From: Lichenostomus cassidix
Taxonomy: Eukaryota; Chordata; Aves; Passeriformes; Meliphagidae
Assembly: GCA_008360975.2 (NCBI GenBank)
Contig: CM039193.1
Coordinates: 15,800,501 to 15,864,500 of the forward strand
DNA length: 64,000 bases
Direction: 5' to 3'
Below the pieces are notes generated by a model. The model saw only the letters and a list, made by a program, of their open reading frames with translations. It searched no databases and was not told where the DNA came from. Shown here piece by piece: positions 33,729 to 48,090 of this stretch (positions are counted from its first letter, which is position 1; every line of letters begins with the position of its first letter). Made by a program: the position numbers and the translations under genes.

Positions 33729-36700
33729 TAGAGTTCACTCCCAGAACCCTGTAAAAGCTACTTGTTCTGTTGCTTACCTTTCACAAAGAGTGATGCATGA
33801 ACAATCTGAGTATGTGGAAACGTTTGCCATTGCAACACTGGAGGCCTAGCTTGAGCCTTTTCCAGAATATTCTGTGCAGTTTCCAGAATAATGTGATCAG
33901 CTCTGAAATTCTCGTGTTCATATTTAAAAGACAAAAAAGCGGGGGAGAGAACCATGTCTTGGTGTGTTCTGGGAGAAAACTTGCTAGATTTTGAATGAAT
34001 ATATTATGCAATACTCATGAAGGAAACTATTTTGGATCTTGTGCAATGAATAGGCCTAAGCTGTGAAATACTTAAATGTTCATTGATCTTCAGTCTTTCC
34101 TCCATTTGAAGACTTTTCTTAAGGACCATTTCTAGTTGTTAATTTATTTTCCTACTTTATTTTTGCAATCCATTTACTGAAGGATATTTCCTGGGAAAGC
34201 ACTGATTACACCAGTATGGCAAGTGAGTTTAGTAGATATTTATGGTGATAAGTACCACTTAAATAAATGGAGCAATAACCATTCATTAGAGAACGTAAAG
34301 CTTACTTGCCTTTTGTTCTGCAGCTTTTAGACTTGAAAATTTCCTTGATGCTCTTAAATCTCATCATTAGGAAAAAAAAAGCAGCCTAAATGAGAACCAG
34401 GATAGTTCAGTATGAGAAAACTAAAGCCAGCTGAAGTCGTTGTTATGAGAATTACTTAAGGATGTTACAGATTCCTTGCTGGTGTTAATCTGATTGGTTG
34501 GGATGTCCAGGAGGCTCTCAGGTATCCTTCCTTTTCTTAAACAGTCTCCATGTGTGCTGGGAGCAGAGTGCATCAGCCACTGGTCACCTGGAGGCTCTGC
34601 CAAGATCTGGAGATGGTCTCTACCAAACACAACTGCTGTCCCCACCAAAGTCTTTGCATTTTGATAGACCAGGCTGGAAATACCTGGCAGCCTTGGCTAT
34701 TGAAAAAAAATTATAATAGAGGAACTAGAAAAGCTTATAATACACTAATATGCTGTTTAATTCTCATGTTTCCAACACTCTTCTGTACTTTATCACATAC
34801 AATACTCTTGTATTAGCGTCACGTAGCTGACTCACAGAAGGTTATCATGGGGAAGCTGGAGGTTTTGACAAACAGACTGCAGGTACTGGGGTTTTGTACC
34901 CACTTAGGGGAGCGTCAAGTTTTTGCAACTATGAGGTGATCCATTAATCAGGTCCTTCTGGAGTGCTGGCAACATCAATTTCTAAACTTAACATACTGTG
35001 ATGAAGATTAATAGTTAATGCTGAAGCTGATGTACTCTTTCTGAAGAGTTCAGTGGCTTTGTTGCTGGTTAGAGATCATTCATACTTCAAAGGGTTTGCA
35101 GTCATAAGGGCTGGAAGCATTTTAAAACAGAAGTTGCCATTCCAGAGGAAAATCCAGTGGCACCAAGTATGTTCCAGAGCAAATTTTGTAGCTCTGGAAC
35201 CAAGTAGGAAATACATTCCAATGGTTGTTAGCATCTGGAAATTTTTTTATTGTAGCTCTCAGAGTTGGGTAGAGGGAGAAGAGAATGGAAATTGCTGTGC
35301 CCTGATAGAACGTATTCTGCTTGAGGGGTTGGAGGAATCTATGGTGGAGTCTCTAATGCCTGCTTCTGTTTAGCACTGATTGAGTTGGCTGACTTTTTTG
35401 GGAACTTTTAATACTTATTAAGGACCAAAGTTCCATGTCCCCTTCCCCAGTCGTGACAGGTTAGCAATGGCCAGTGTATCTCTGAACTTACCCTGTACAT
35501 GTGTTTGTCATCCCCTTTCCCATCCAGCTCTGGAATTTGTGCACTTTCTTTCTGAAAGGGATACAATTATGGCAGCAATATTAAGATGTTTATGAGTTCT
35601 CTAGGGAGTTTGAATGGCAGATAATAGTTTGCTGCTTGCATGTGTGTATTTCTCATCGTTATGGGTTTAAGTGCTGAATAAAAAGTTAAACATGCAATTA
35701 AGTAAAACTGCCAGCAGCCCAGAGAGAATCCACTGCTCTCTGCAAAGATGGTCTGGTGAGAAGATTGCCCAACAAGGAGGGATAAAAACTCTGCTTGGTT
35801 AATTGGCAAGAATACAAAGATCTTTTTCCAGCCCTGAAGATATTTGCAAGGATGAAAATATACAGAGGAAGTTTTTCCTTTGTTTCTTGTGAAACCTGAA
35901 CTGGGCCACACAAGTCCCAAACCTGCTCCAGATGACACTTCAGAGCAAATCATCCAGTCACAGCAGTTATGTAAAAGGGACAAGAAGCTTGGGAAAAAAT
36001 ATTCAGGAATATTTCAGCTTCAGAGCAGAATTCTCTGTGTAGGGACAACAGGGCCTTGCCACTGCTTGTTCTTCTCAGGTATGATGGCAGGGTTATCATT
36101 CACTTACAGGAATAGAAAGTGGAGGCTGATGAAGCTGTCACAGAACAAACCCAACTGGTATGACAGATAAAGAGAAATGGAAAGACTGAATTGCAAGTTG
36201 AACATGAAAAAAGGGATGCTGGGTGGATTTTTTTTTTTCTGGAGGTTGCTTGCACATATCCATTGAGATTTATGTGTATTTGTGGACAAATACTTCAGGC
36301 ATGAGAGTGCTTGCTGTAACCTGCTCCTGGGAAAGGAAGAACATCACTCCTGCTGCTGAAAATAAAGTGTAATAGGCTGTTCCCCTTCACATCAAACTTG
36401 CCCATTAAAGCAGCTCCTGACTGGGCAGATGGCACTGCTTTCTGCCTCGGGTTTTCTTTTAAATGGGAACAGAGCCAGCACAGCCAGGATCCGGACAGAA
36501 ATTACTCAATGGAAGGAATTTTAACAGAGGTACTCAAGGAGAAAGGGCTTGAACAGGCAAAAATATTCATCCCCAGAGCCATATGTCAGTCAAGCACTAC
36601 ATGCTGTAACTGGGAGGTCCCTGTTGTTGTTAGTCCATGTCCATAATTGGAACTGGTTAGAATTTCACTAATCATTTTAGAGTGGGAAAACACAGGATAT

Positions 36701-37852
36701 CCTTTTGGAGGTACTGCAGGGCTTTGGTTATTTTCCTAAAATACTGTGTGGCTTAGTTTACTCTGCTTGGCATTGTGATTTGCTGCCCAGTTTTACAATG
36801 TGCTGTCAGCTTTGTTTCTTTTAAATTGAAATGCCACACGCATTGCTGTCCTGCTCCAGAAAATCTCATCTGGTTTCTCACTTAGACACATAATGACATT
36901 TTGGCTGAACAGCACTGTTTCCAAATAGTGAGAACACGGGGATTTAGAAAAGTAGAAGTATAAACAAAACTGCTGTGCAGGACTGTGGCCTTCTAGAAGG
37001 CAACTATGTTTTGGTCTCTGTCTCCCTTACAAATAGAAAGCCTTCTCAGATCTCTCTCCATAGTTGATCCAGAAATAGCTGTCAAGTGAAGTCTAGTCAC
37101 TCTTCTATTTTTATCTCCTTTCTGCCAGCCTGCCCCCTTCTGTTTGCTTTACCTTTTGGGGCTAAAATTTAGCCTCCACTTCTTTGACACCAGCCTGAGT
37201 GTTCTCTACTGGTGTTTGCACTCCTCACTGTTTTTGGGGAGAGGAGGAGACTAAAATAGCTGATTACCTGTGAGGATAGATGTGAACTCCTGGGACTTGC
37301 CTTCCATTAAAAAAAACACCCCAACCTACAGTTCCTTGTTCTTTCTTTCCTTTTCCCTCACTTCTTCTTTGGCATAAATTCCTGCTAAGTGGTGTCAAAA
37401 TAATACTTCAGTGTATTTGATGATCTTCTTTATTTTTGGGGAAGATGGTAGGAAGGGCTCAGAGTTGGGATTAAGAAGTAGTAAGAACAGAGAGAACAGT
37501 GGTAGAGAGCATTCTGGAGGATATTGGGGCTTCTCTGCGTCTGCAGCTTCAGGATTTTGGAGGATGTTTCAGGATGTTAGAACAGTGTTACATGCCATTG
37601 CCATACCATTTATCTTCACTAAACAGATGGTGCTTCTTTACTGAAGGAAAGGAAGGACAATTCAGGCATAGCCACAAAACAAAGACCCTTGGAACTTCAG
37701 GAAAGCCAAGTACATTGTTTATAAGTGCATTGGTACTTTTGAGATGAATAACTCCTGAGTAGCACTGAGCACGTGCCCTGTGTACTGCAGGTGCCTCCAG
37801 CCACCCAAGACTTCCAAGTCAAGGTGGAGTGTGTATGAATGGACCTATTACT

Positions 37853-37965
37853 TCATGGAATTGTTTAGGTTGGAAAAGACCTTAAAAATCATCAAGTCCA
37901 ACCAATAACCCAGCACTGCCAAGTCCACCACTGAACTGTGTCTCCAAGTGCCACATTTACACGTG
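37853..37965 (-). mobile_element. CR1 LINE 3'-end fragment
   Basis: Plus-strand words GTTTAGGTTGGAAAAGACC, ATCATCAAGTCCAACCA, AACCCAGCACTGCCAAGTCC and CAAGTGCCACAT are the reverse complement of a typical avian CR1 3' region. The CR1 3' terminus is at the low-coordinate end (CATGGAATTG). It is 5'-truncated, as usual for CR1, and antisense to MAPKAPK3. Confidence 0.88.
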
Positions 37966-39659
37966 AACCTTATCCTCTAGGATAAAATAGTGAGTTAAGC
38001 ACTAAGTAACCTGCCTCATGGCAAATGTGTTGTGCTGCTAAGTGCCAACAGAAAAGTGACTGTAACTTGCTGATTTGAGGACAAATAGGCAAAGCCCAAA
38101 TGGTAAATAAAGCAAAAAGCAAACACAAGTTTGAGCACACTCCTTGCCTTTTAGGTTTAAAGAATGTTTAGTGAATGATAGAAATGATAATTGTAGAGTA
38201 GGAGTCTCTGCTGTTACGCATAAGAGTATTAGCACAACTTTCTTCTCAGAAGGAAAGAAAACTGGTAATGGAGAAAGAAATTTTTGCAACAAAAAAAAGT
38301 CCTTCCTAAAATGATTCTTGGGACCCACACATAGGACTATCTAGAGAATGTTGTTCTGCTTTTCCCTAGGTGAGTTGCTGTGGACAAAGCCGGGCATTCT
38401 GCCTCAATTTCATTTAGTCTTGAGCTATGTTTCTGCTTCTCACTCAGCTTTAATGTTTCTGATTACATTAAATAATCCTACATGACAAAAGCTAATAGTG
38501 GGATATTCTGTTTTCAGTTCATTTACCCTGAAGCCAGGTCATGCTTGCTCACAAACAGGAGACTGTACAGTCCAAAGTATTTGTTTTGCAAATTACCTAA
38601 ATAGCTGGTGCTTGTAAAATACCCTGCTTGCTGCCTGAAATAAGATGATGACCAAGGAAAATGATGCAGGAGTGGAGAAAGCACTGCATACAGAGAAAGT
38701 GAAGGTTATTTTAGGCTGATGATTGCCTGTAGAATAGGAAATGGTAACAATCTTCTTAGATGCTGCAGGTTGCATTTTTAGGAGAGAATTGTGTCAGATT
38801 AGGAATGAAACATTTCAATATTTTTGCCATAAGGAAGAATAATGTTGTGCTAAGCTTAGAACTGTGATGAGAATTTGGGGAGCCAAGTGTAAAGGTTGAA
38901 TAGGTTTTATCCAGGGTGAAGCAGCTCTTCTGGAATGATTGTGTTTCTGGAGGAAATTAACACTTTCTAGTGAAGTATTTTCTAGTTCCCTCTTACCTAC
39001 CATGCTTCCTGCAGCCTATTTATCCTGGTTCACCTCCTGCTACAGTAAATTCGGTGTCAGTAACACAGCTTAGTCTGAGTAACAAAGTCCGGGAGCTGCG
39101 TTGTAGATCAAAGCTGGATGCAGTGTAGAATGAATATGAGTTCAGAAGAGTTCTAGTTAAATGGCAGCCCTGTCTACAGAGGAGTACCTAAAATATGGAT
39201 AGCATCAGACTGGTCCTTGAATTTTATCCTTCAGTGCCAATCTTGGTGACTATTACGTAAATATGCATAAAATACCTAAAATAACTTCAGTCGATTAAAA
39301 AGTGGGTCGTTTCTACTGCTACAAGAATTGTTTTTAAACCAGTGAGTCATTCAAGACCAGAGACTTTGAGCACTTTGTATTTATTGGGGGCAGACTGGCA
39401 CCTTTCAAAGTGTCAGTTGGACTAGTTAATTTTAAAAAAGGAGGGCTTATCAATTTACTTAGAAGATCTGACATTCTTGACTGGTCTTCTCTTTATTTGA
39501 AATACAGCAAATAGTTTTAAAAAAATATGAGCTTGGTCTGAAATAATGAAACTACCTGTAATAATTTTTTACTTTTTTCAATGGCAGCTCATTAAGCCAA
39601 AAAAGTATAAACAGAAAGGCAAATATATAAACCATCAAGTCATCTTGAAAAAGCAAAAT

Positions 39660-40020
39660 TGCAGTTGATGCTACTTTGCACCTCCTGCGTTCTCCCTGAG
39701 TCTCTCGGCAAGCTGGCACAAGTTATACCCTGACTTGAGTGGTAACAGAGCTCGGCAAGATCAAGGCGTGTTGCCCCGCCTTGCCAGGTTCAAAGAGCTG
39801 ATAACTGTTTCAGATAAATGTCTTATTGCAGCTGCGGGGAAGGTGCTGAAAGCAGAGCACGTGTGTGCCTCGGTCAGACGCCACTGATCGCCTGACACTC
39901 TCCTCGGACTAGAAGGCTCTTCTCTGTGTCTCCCCCTCTTCCCGTTAGACTACAAATCCTCCTGTTCCATTTAACCAAAGGAAAACCTCGCTGATTTGTG
40001 CTAGTGGGAGTCTCGTTACA
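39660..40020 (+). promoter_or_regulatory. CpG-bearing patch with GATA and E-box motifs in intron 2
   Basis: About 14 CG dinucleotides in 360 bases of otherwise CpG-poor intron. It includes TGATAA (39799-39804), AGATAA (39812-39817), CAGCTG (39829-39834) and CACGTG (39858-39863). It ends at a donor-like ACAG/GTAACT (GT at 40021). It could be an enhancer, an internal promoter with an alternative first exon, or a young LTR. Function not assigned. Confidence 0.35.
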
Positions 40021-43000
40021 GGTAACTGGATTTTGCAAATCAGCTTAAGTGCAAAGAAGCAATATGCAAGAATTCTGATTTACAACACAGGTGTACTTCA
40101 GCTGAATTTACTTATGGACATATCATATAGAGAGATGCCCAGATTGGAAGAACCTGGTAACATTTGGGAAGAATCAGGGCCACACCTGGATGTCACTGCT
40201 CACACACATCCCTGTTTCCTGAGTGTATTTATCTATTTTCCTTAGTCTATTTTTCTGTTTTCCTCTGTCTGTAGTTGCACCCTGTGTAAGAGTGACCAGG
40301 CCTGAGAATAAATGTCTTCTTGTTGACGTTTGTGCCAGTTCAGTTTCAGCAGAAAACACAGATTATGTTCATGCTGTGATAAATTCACAGGAAGCATAGG
40401 GAAGGGAGATGTCATCCTTACTGGGAGCAAGAGTCAATGTGAATTTGAGAAAGTTAATAGATTCATCTCTTGCCTATGAAGACTGTTCTGTTCTAATCCC
40501 TTCACTGCATACAGTGATTTCTCTTTTTCTTTAAAAAAAATGATACAATCATTGATTTATTTACACCATCATGCAGCATTTTGTATCCCTAAATGTTTTT
40601 GCAGTTGCTGTTTGCTTGACCCTGAAGAAGTTTCCATTTCCCATATGACGTGCATATGTTTGCCTGGTTTGGAGGTTTCCCATGATAAACGTGTCTTTAG
40701 AGCAGCAGACTTTAGGATGGTGTGTAATATGCTAGTAGCAGCAATATAGCTGTCTGTAGAACTGTCTTTTATGTCTTTGGGTCCAGCAGACTTGTGTGAA
40801 TTCCGTGTGGCTCTTGCACTCTCAGAAGACACAGCAACACTGATGAGAAGTGGGCACGGCTGTGGCCAGTGCTGGAGATGGAAAGTAGAGGACCTGCTTA
40901 ATTAATTGGAAAACTGTGAGAATGTCTCTCCATCATCATCAGTGAAAGCTGGTGGTGTGGTCTATGTGGATTAGGGTGTATAAACTGCAGGGATTGTGGT
41001 ATTTTACACAGACTTCCTAAGTACTTAAGATGATTCAAAGCTCCGTAAATGAGATTAAGCTGTAACGCTGCAGCATTTTAATACCTCGGGAGTGAAGGGG
41101 GAGAGGACTCTTGCTCAGCATGTAAATCACGAGTGGCCTCCAAGTTCCTGAATCTTTGTGATACCTGGCATTTTGCACTGGAGCATTCATGGCCTGTATT
41201 AAAAGAAAACCCAAATATTAAACTTGTGTAAAAATCTCATTTTCCTCCAGAGAAGTTTGCTTGCTGAATTTATTTGAAAAAAGCCCCAAAACCAAACAAA
41301 CCACCATGAGTGTGCCATCCTTATGAGTAATTTCAGATGATCTGGATAAGGAACCAGTCTTATTAAAGTTGCACTGTGCACAGATCTTAAGTCTTGCCAG
41401 TTCAAACTCTGGCTCTCCTCCACGGGCTTTTTCCCAGGATTTTTTTTCTTGAATACTTTCTTAAGGATGCTGGCATTCTAGGTAACAGGTCCTAACGAAG
41501 TTCCTAAGGTGTGAGTCAGGGAGGGCTGAGGACAGATTTATTAAGCCCGTTGTAAGGGGAGAAATCAGAAAAAAATGAATAATTTATGGTTTTTTTGGAT
41601 AGCATTTCTGAGATATATAAACTATTTGAGAATGGCAGGGCGTGGAGCGCCTCGTGATCTCCATGGCCAGGACTTTGTTGTGTGCTGAGGTTTTGGCTGG
41701 GTGAGTGTTTTGCCCAGGTGTGAGTCAGGCTGGGCCTTGGGAAAGCCCTGCAGTGTTGATTTGTACTAGCCTTGGCTTCTATTGTACTGTGGGGTGGGGT
41801 TGGGTGTACTTTTGTTTTCAAAGGAGAGCAGTTAAAAACTGGATAGGGAGCAGCTGCCTCACACACCTGTGTTCTGTGTTGGGCTCCTGTGTAGTCTGTA
41901 GGCCTGAATCTACCATATATTTCAGGATAAAGCATCCTTAAAATCCATTTGCAGCACCACAAGGCCTGGCGTTTGCCAGTGTTCCCCTTGCCTGTTCTAA
42001 CAGTGAGAAATACTCTCCATTACTTCCTTAATTTTTAATCAAAATTGTATTAATTTTTCGTGTAAAGGATTAATTTCTCTCAGGGCCTTATTCCATTTTC
42101 CCACATGTTGCTTTTAGTCAATGTGGCTTTGTCAGAAGCAGTCTGGTTTCCACAGCAACGAGTTGTTAGCACCAAAGATGTCAGAGCTCCAAGGTAGGGA
42201 GGGGAGGGGGCTGCATTTTCTGGCTCAGCTGCTGTGCCACCGTACCAGCCTTGCTGCAGCCACGCTACAGCACAACGTCCCCATTGTCTTCGTGAAGAGT
42301 AAAAGCCTTTCATTTTGTTCTACTCTTCCCCTTCCAATCAATTTACAGGCAAAATTTGACGGTTGGGAGGTAGATGGGGCTTGATGGTTCCTTGATGCTT
42401 TGAAGCTTCCTGTTCTTTCAGGCCCTCTCTCTGTTCTAAGGGCACTGCTGTGTCCTCTGCTTTTTAAAGAGTTTTTCTGTGGACAAAATAGCACTTTTGC
42501 ATACATACAAACCCTGTTACAGTAAGTTTGTGATAAAGGAGAGCAGAGCACTATTCTTTCTGACCCATGTTCAATGTCTGCCTGTGAATGATAACACGAA
42601 AAATTGTCAGTCCTTTCACCTTGCCCAGTAATGTTAAACCTGCTCCAATTAAACTCGCTTGGTTGGGTTTTCCGAGGCACCCATTTCCTTAGGGTGGGAA
42701 CTGAGCCTCACTGCTATTGACCTTGGAAAATTGCATTATTTAAAAGGATTTTCTGAAACACAGTTAACCTGTGTAATTCTTTGCCCCAGGAGCTGAGAGG
42801 TTGTGATGCTGTGAAGATCTTGAAAGAAAAAAGAGCTTCTCTGAGTATTTCAAATGTGATGAAACCCCCCTGTAGTTTTAATATACGGTACAAATTTGGC
42901 TGTGATCTTCTAGATCCTGTTGTTACAAATGATAAATACAAAACTGTCAGGATAAATAATGAAACTTTGAACTTCAGAAGGCATATTACTGCTTCTCTTG

Positions 43001-45229
43001 TGTTAAGTGTACTGGTGCTGCAGGGGTAAAATACCCTCCTGTCTAAGGAGAGGGAAGTGGAGCTTTGGCCTGAGCTCTGCTGATGGCTGTGCCTCTGGGT
43101 AATATCCATCCCTTGCACAATAGTTTCATCTAAGGGTGTGTCTTCCTGGGCAAGTTGTACTTGTCTAAACCTGGGTGTAAACGTAAGGTGAAATAGGTTT
43201 TTTTTGTGCATCAGCTATTCATATTTAGATACTTTTATTTTTCCTCTTGTGAAGGGTAGGGCAGGATGGCACTTTATGAGACTTGGTCCATGGAAATGAA
43301 AACTGTGAAATGTCATTGAAACTTCTTTCCACCTTTAATATGAACTAGGGTAAAACCCAAATGCTAAAGACAGTTAAAACCAGAAGCTGAAACTTTAGAG
43401 ACATGGGTAGTTAATACTTAAAAGTGGCTTACATATACGATGAAATCATCCCCAATGCAGATATGGTTTTAATTCAATTTTTGGATGTTTGCTATTGAGT
43501 TTTAAAGGCTAAGCTTTATATCTGGAACTTGGAAAAGAATTGCAAGCCACTTTGGTAGCTGGTTGTATTCTTACTCTTTATTTCACTCACTTTCTTAACA
43601 AGTATCTGGCTCTGCATCGGAGTTCGTGGTGCACAAGTCGTGCTTACAAAGGGCAAAATATCTGCATAGCTGCCTTGTGTACTGGAATGAGGTAGTTTTC
43701 CAGATTCATCATGTTTAATTGGGTGGGTTCTCAGTTGATTTTTTTTTTTTTTAATGTATGAAAACCTACAAAGTAGCATCTCCCAAGATTGCTGGCACCA
43801 GAGTTCAGGGAAGCAGCCTGCCAAAGAGAGAGTGGTGCATGAGGAAAGGTCAATTAATTTAGAAACAGTTCTAGGTCTGGTGGATTGGTATCAAGTGGAA
43901 TTTTTCTCCAGTCTCTCAGCCCTGTAATAACTTTTTCCTGGTGCTGAGATGCTGTGGTTGAAGGCTTCTTGAAGGTGAAGGGAGAGAGAGTGACTTTAAT
44001 GTCCAGCTGGATTTCAGAATCCCTGCTTTCCAGGGTGTCTCTGTTGTGGCAGGTGTAACTGCCTTGGCTTGGGCTGGGCCTCTGTGTCTGTTACTGTTGA
44101 AAAATGGGACAAGATGCTCAAGATCTGTAAAAATTGACCTCTTGCTGCATTAGGGAGGAGGAGAAAATAGCCGTGTACCTTATTGATAAAACACTTTACA
44201 CAAGAGCTATTAGTTCTGTGTCTTCCCCACCTCTTTGCTGTCTGAATCACTGCTGTGGAGGTGTCAGGGAGGGTGAATGACTGCTGTGTTGTGTGTTTGT
44301 ATAAGGAAAAAGTTCTCAAAACTGTTGGTTCAATAAAACATCTGATACAGTAATAATAATTTATTGTTAAATGGGTCTTGGTATTTGTGACAGTCATCAT
44401 TTTTGGCAATATGAGCTAACTGTAAAACTGCTTGGGTTTAAAATCAAAGCAGGAGTTTGCCTCCATGGTACAAGACGGGAGCACATTGCACAGGAGGGCG
44501 GTTGTGGAGAAGGAGAATGGCTCGAGCCTGGGCAGTCAGTGAGAGAAAGGGCTGGGGGACAATGCTGTGGGTAGGGTGGAAAGCATCCATATCACTGCTC
44601 AGTGGGGAGCTCCTCACGTCTCCCTTCCCATCTATCCAAGCATCAAAGCTCAAGAGGAGATGGATGTTCTCAGGTGTTGTTTATATAAACCTTCTAAACT
44701 CGAACACCTGAGGCCACTCAGAGTGCTGTGACTGTATTGTGTGCTCAACAGCTGTTTGCTAACACAGTCATGTAAGTTCCAGATATTTCTTTATTTCTGC
44801 TTCTTGAGGATGCTGTGACTGGGCAGACTAAAATGGAAATTTTTCTTTTTTAAACTTGGTCTTCTGAATGGCATTTGAGCAAGTTAAAATAGGGATGGCT
44901 TGGTAGGGGAAGGTGTTATTAATATCACTAATTTCTCATGTGCACACCACTTACATCACCAAGCATTGCTCTGTTTTATATTAAAAATTAATAACATTAA
45001 TGTGTCCCATCTTCCCTTGTTTTCCTGCTGCGCAGAGGATTACCAGGAGATTACTGCTTGTCATTGCCCCTGTATGTGCAAAAGAGCATTAAATGCTCTT
45101 TGGCTGAGATTAATGCTGTTAATATATTATTAATATAAATTAAGGTTCTGGTTTATGTTGCTTCTTACTACCCAAATGCTGCTCACCTTCTCTGAAGATC
45201 AGTATCCTTCAAAGGTCCTAAGTCTACCG

Positions 45230-45322
45230 GGGTTTTTTTCTTTGTTTGTTTGTGGGATTTTTTTGTTTTGTTTTGGGTTTTTTTTGTTGTTGATGTTTGG
45301 TTTTTTTGGGGTTTTTTTTGGC
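45230..45322 (+). repeat. GT-rich low-complexity tract
   Basis: About 90 bases almost entirely of T and G, with T runs of up to 8 alternating with GG/GGGG. Confidence 0.85.
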
Positions 45323-47697
45323 AAAAGAGCTCACCAGGATAGAACTCCCTCAGTTCCAACTTCTTAACTTGAAACTATTCAAAGGAGGAACAACTTTTCT
45401 AATGCAGTGACCCTACTGAGAAATTAGGCTGCACTGAGTTGTCTGTTCAAGCCTTCAAATGATACTTAAACTTTAATTAAAAAATAAATTAACTTTAATA
45501 AGATAATTTACACTTTCATACCACATTTAATCTAAATCTGCAAGTTATTCATCCAAATACCTTCTACCTGTGGACTGCAGCAATCTTTAGTTTCCTGTGC
45601 ACATTTTGTTGCATGATAATACAGAAATCTTGACTGGTGCTTTGTATTTACACAGGGCACTCGGTGTCCCTGCTTCTAAACTTGTGGGGATTTTCAATTT
45701 TCTGTTTACTTTAAAAAAATGGGTAAATTATATTTATAAAGCACTTTCCTAACCAAATAAATAGAATGCTGTGCACGTTGTGAGCTGTTAGTGTGTGTTG
45801 GTCACTGATTGCTACAGCTGAGACATGAGGAGTGATGATCTCTCCCACTTTGGTGTGACCATTAATGGTCCAGAGCTGACAGCTTGTTTTGTAGGGAGTA
45901 TTTCTAGGGAGCCCAAAATCAATATTCCTGGGACCTCTGACATTCTCCTCCTTGTTTGGGAGAACTTCATCTGCAAATACTCGTGGTTTTGGGCTTTCAT
46001 TCAGTTTATTCCGTGCTTTTAACTTTTTTCTTCTGTGTAATCAGAGCAGAAGTTTATTCCCTTCTCTTCCACCCCCACCTTTTTCTGCTATTTATTCTCT
46101 GGAAGGATTACATTTTAACTACTAAATGTCAGTAAATGTCAACTTTTGCTTCCACCCCAAAACTTCAGGTTTTTTATTAAAAATTATATGAGGGGAAAAT
46201 AATCTGAGACATCACTCTTCACATTTTTTCCCTTTTTCTTCCCTCGAATTAATTTAGCATTCAATAAATAGAAACTTCTTCTGGAGTATGATTAAATTTG
46301 CTGTTAATTTTTCCAACCTACTAAATTGGGTGTTTTCAGTATGTAATTTTTTAATAAGGCAGTGAAGAGGAGCAAAAGTAAAATTGCTTTAAAAGTAAAA
46401 CAAGAATTGGCATTTAAACGTTTTCTGAGGCAAGGTAGTATCTCTGCTTTTTCTTTACAGTTGATATGCTCCCCATCTAGTGAGGTTTTTTCCCTAATTT
46501 TATTTTTACTAGTTATACAGAAACATGAGCTCTGGTGTATTATTTGCATGTTTCTTGTTTTCTAAAATCATGGAGCTTGTTAGCTCAAATAAAATACCTT
46601 GGTTTGCCCTTTTTTTCGTGTTTGTAGATACCTTTGTGTGAGAACATGAGAGCCAAAATTTGTATTATTTAAAGAAAGGGGAACAACTAAGCATTAATTA
46701 CTGGGAAATGTAGCCCACTAGAGGCTTGTTAGTAACTGCAAATATACAACAAACCCAAACTTGTGGGATGAGTAACTGTTAGATGTCTTTCTGCCTTTTT
46801 CCTGAAAAGTCTGTTGGAGTTTGGTTTGAATTGGGAGTTCAGTTTTGAAGCTCTATTTGTTTGCTCACTGACTGTGAAAGTAGAAGTCAGTAAGCATTGC
46901 TATTTTCAGGGAATACTTCTGTACATTCTGTAAATCCAGGATATAGGAAAGGGTAGTCCCAAAGCAGATGGTGCTGCTGCCATTCAACCTAACTGTGCAG
47001 TCTTTGTGCATCTGACCCTCCAGTAACCCAACTTTCTCTCATTTCATACTGTCCCCTTGAGGTCTGTATTCCAACTTCAACATTTACATTTTCCCGTCTA
47101 TCCACACAGGATTATATTTTACACCTTAAAATTTGCCAAACGTGAGTAGGAAAATTTGGATATATGAGGATTTTACTCAGCAGAATATGCCAAAGTTTAC
47201 CTCGTTATTTTGTTCAAGTGCTCCCATGGAAGACTTGGAGGAGCTCTGAGGCATCTTTAGTCATTCTGCTGTTTGGCCAAAGTACTTTTTACATGCAGTT
47301 GTTACTTTTCTGTGCAGTTTCAGAAGGCTTGGGGAGCTGTGGGAAATGTTGCTGTGCTGTTTCCCTCTAGACTGTGCTGTGAGTTGTGTTGCTCTGGGCA
47401 GTGGCTGCTGCCTATGGAGCTGTTCTGGGGAAAGACCACAATCACTGCCCCACAACGACTCCATGCAAAGGACAGGCTTTGATCACATGATGAGAAGGAG
47501 TATTCTGTGTATCTGTTCCCCCAGTGCACGTGCTCTCCACTCAGGTCAGTCTTGCAGGATGGCACCTCCAGTACCACCTCCCAAATGGCTTCTCTGCTGA
47601 GGTGAGCCAGGTACAAGGCTGAGAGCAGCTGAGTTGATCAGGGTGATCTAGATGATGAAGATGTGCCCCAATCAGTCCCTCAGTGTGTTCCTTATCA

Positions 47698-48090
47698 CGA
47701 GCAGCTGAGGACACTTGGTTTGTTAGCCTGGAGGAGACTGAGGTGAGACCACACTGGGGCCTTCAACATCCTCCTGAGGAGCAGCAGAGGGGAGGGTGCC
47801 AATCTGTGCTCTCTGTGACCAGGGACAGGACTGAAGGGAGCAACATGAAGGCAAGGGAGGTTTAGGCTGGATATAAAGAAAAGGTTCTTCCCCCAGAGAG
47901 TGATCAGGCACTGAACAGGCTCCCCAGGACTATGCTCATGGCTCCAAGGCTGCCAGAGCTCCAGGAGTGTTTGGACAACACTCTCAGGGATGCACGTTGT
48001 TGGGGTGTCTGTGCAGGGCCAGGTCAGTCTGTGCACACTCAGTGTCTCTTTTGGGTCCCTTCCCACTCAGGATACTCTATGATTCTATGA
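47698..48090 (+). mobile_element. CR1 LINE 3'-end fragment
   Basis: Typical CR1 order: TTAGCCTGGAGGAGACTGAGG, GGGAGGTTTAGGCTGGATAT, AAAAGGTTCTTCCCCCAGAG, GGCACTGAACAGGCTCCCC, TGCAGGGCCAGG, TTTTGGGTCCCTTCCCACTC, ending in the CR1 terminal repeat ATGATTCTATG. It is 5'-truncated, with no intact reading frame, in the same orientation as MAPKAPK3. Confidence 0.92.

Noticed and set aside
46949..46990. A short SPKA-like peptide resembling MAPKAPK3 exon 3 (LLYDSPKA)
   Set aside because: The flanking residues (GKG before, DGAAA after) do not match, and there is no acceptor in register.
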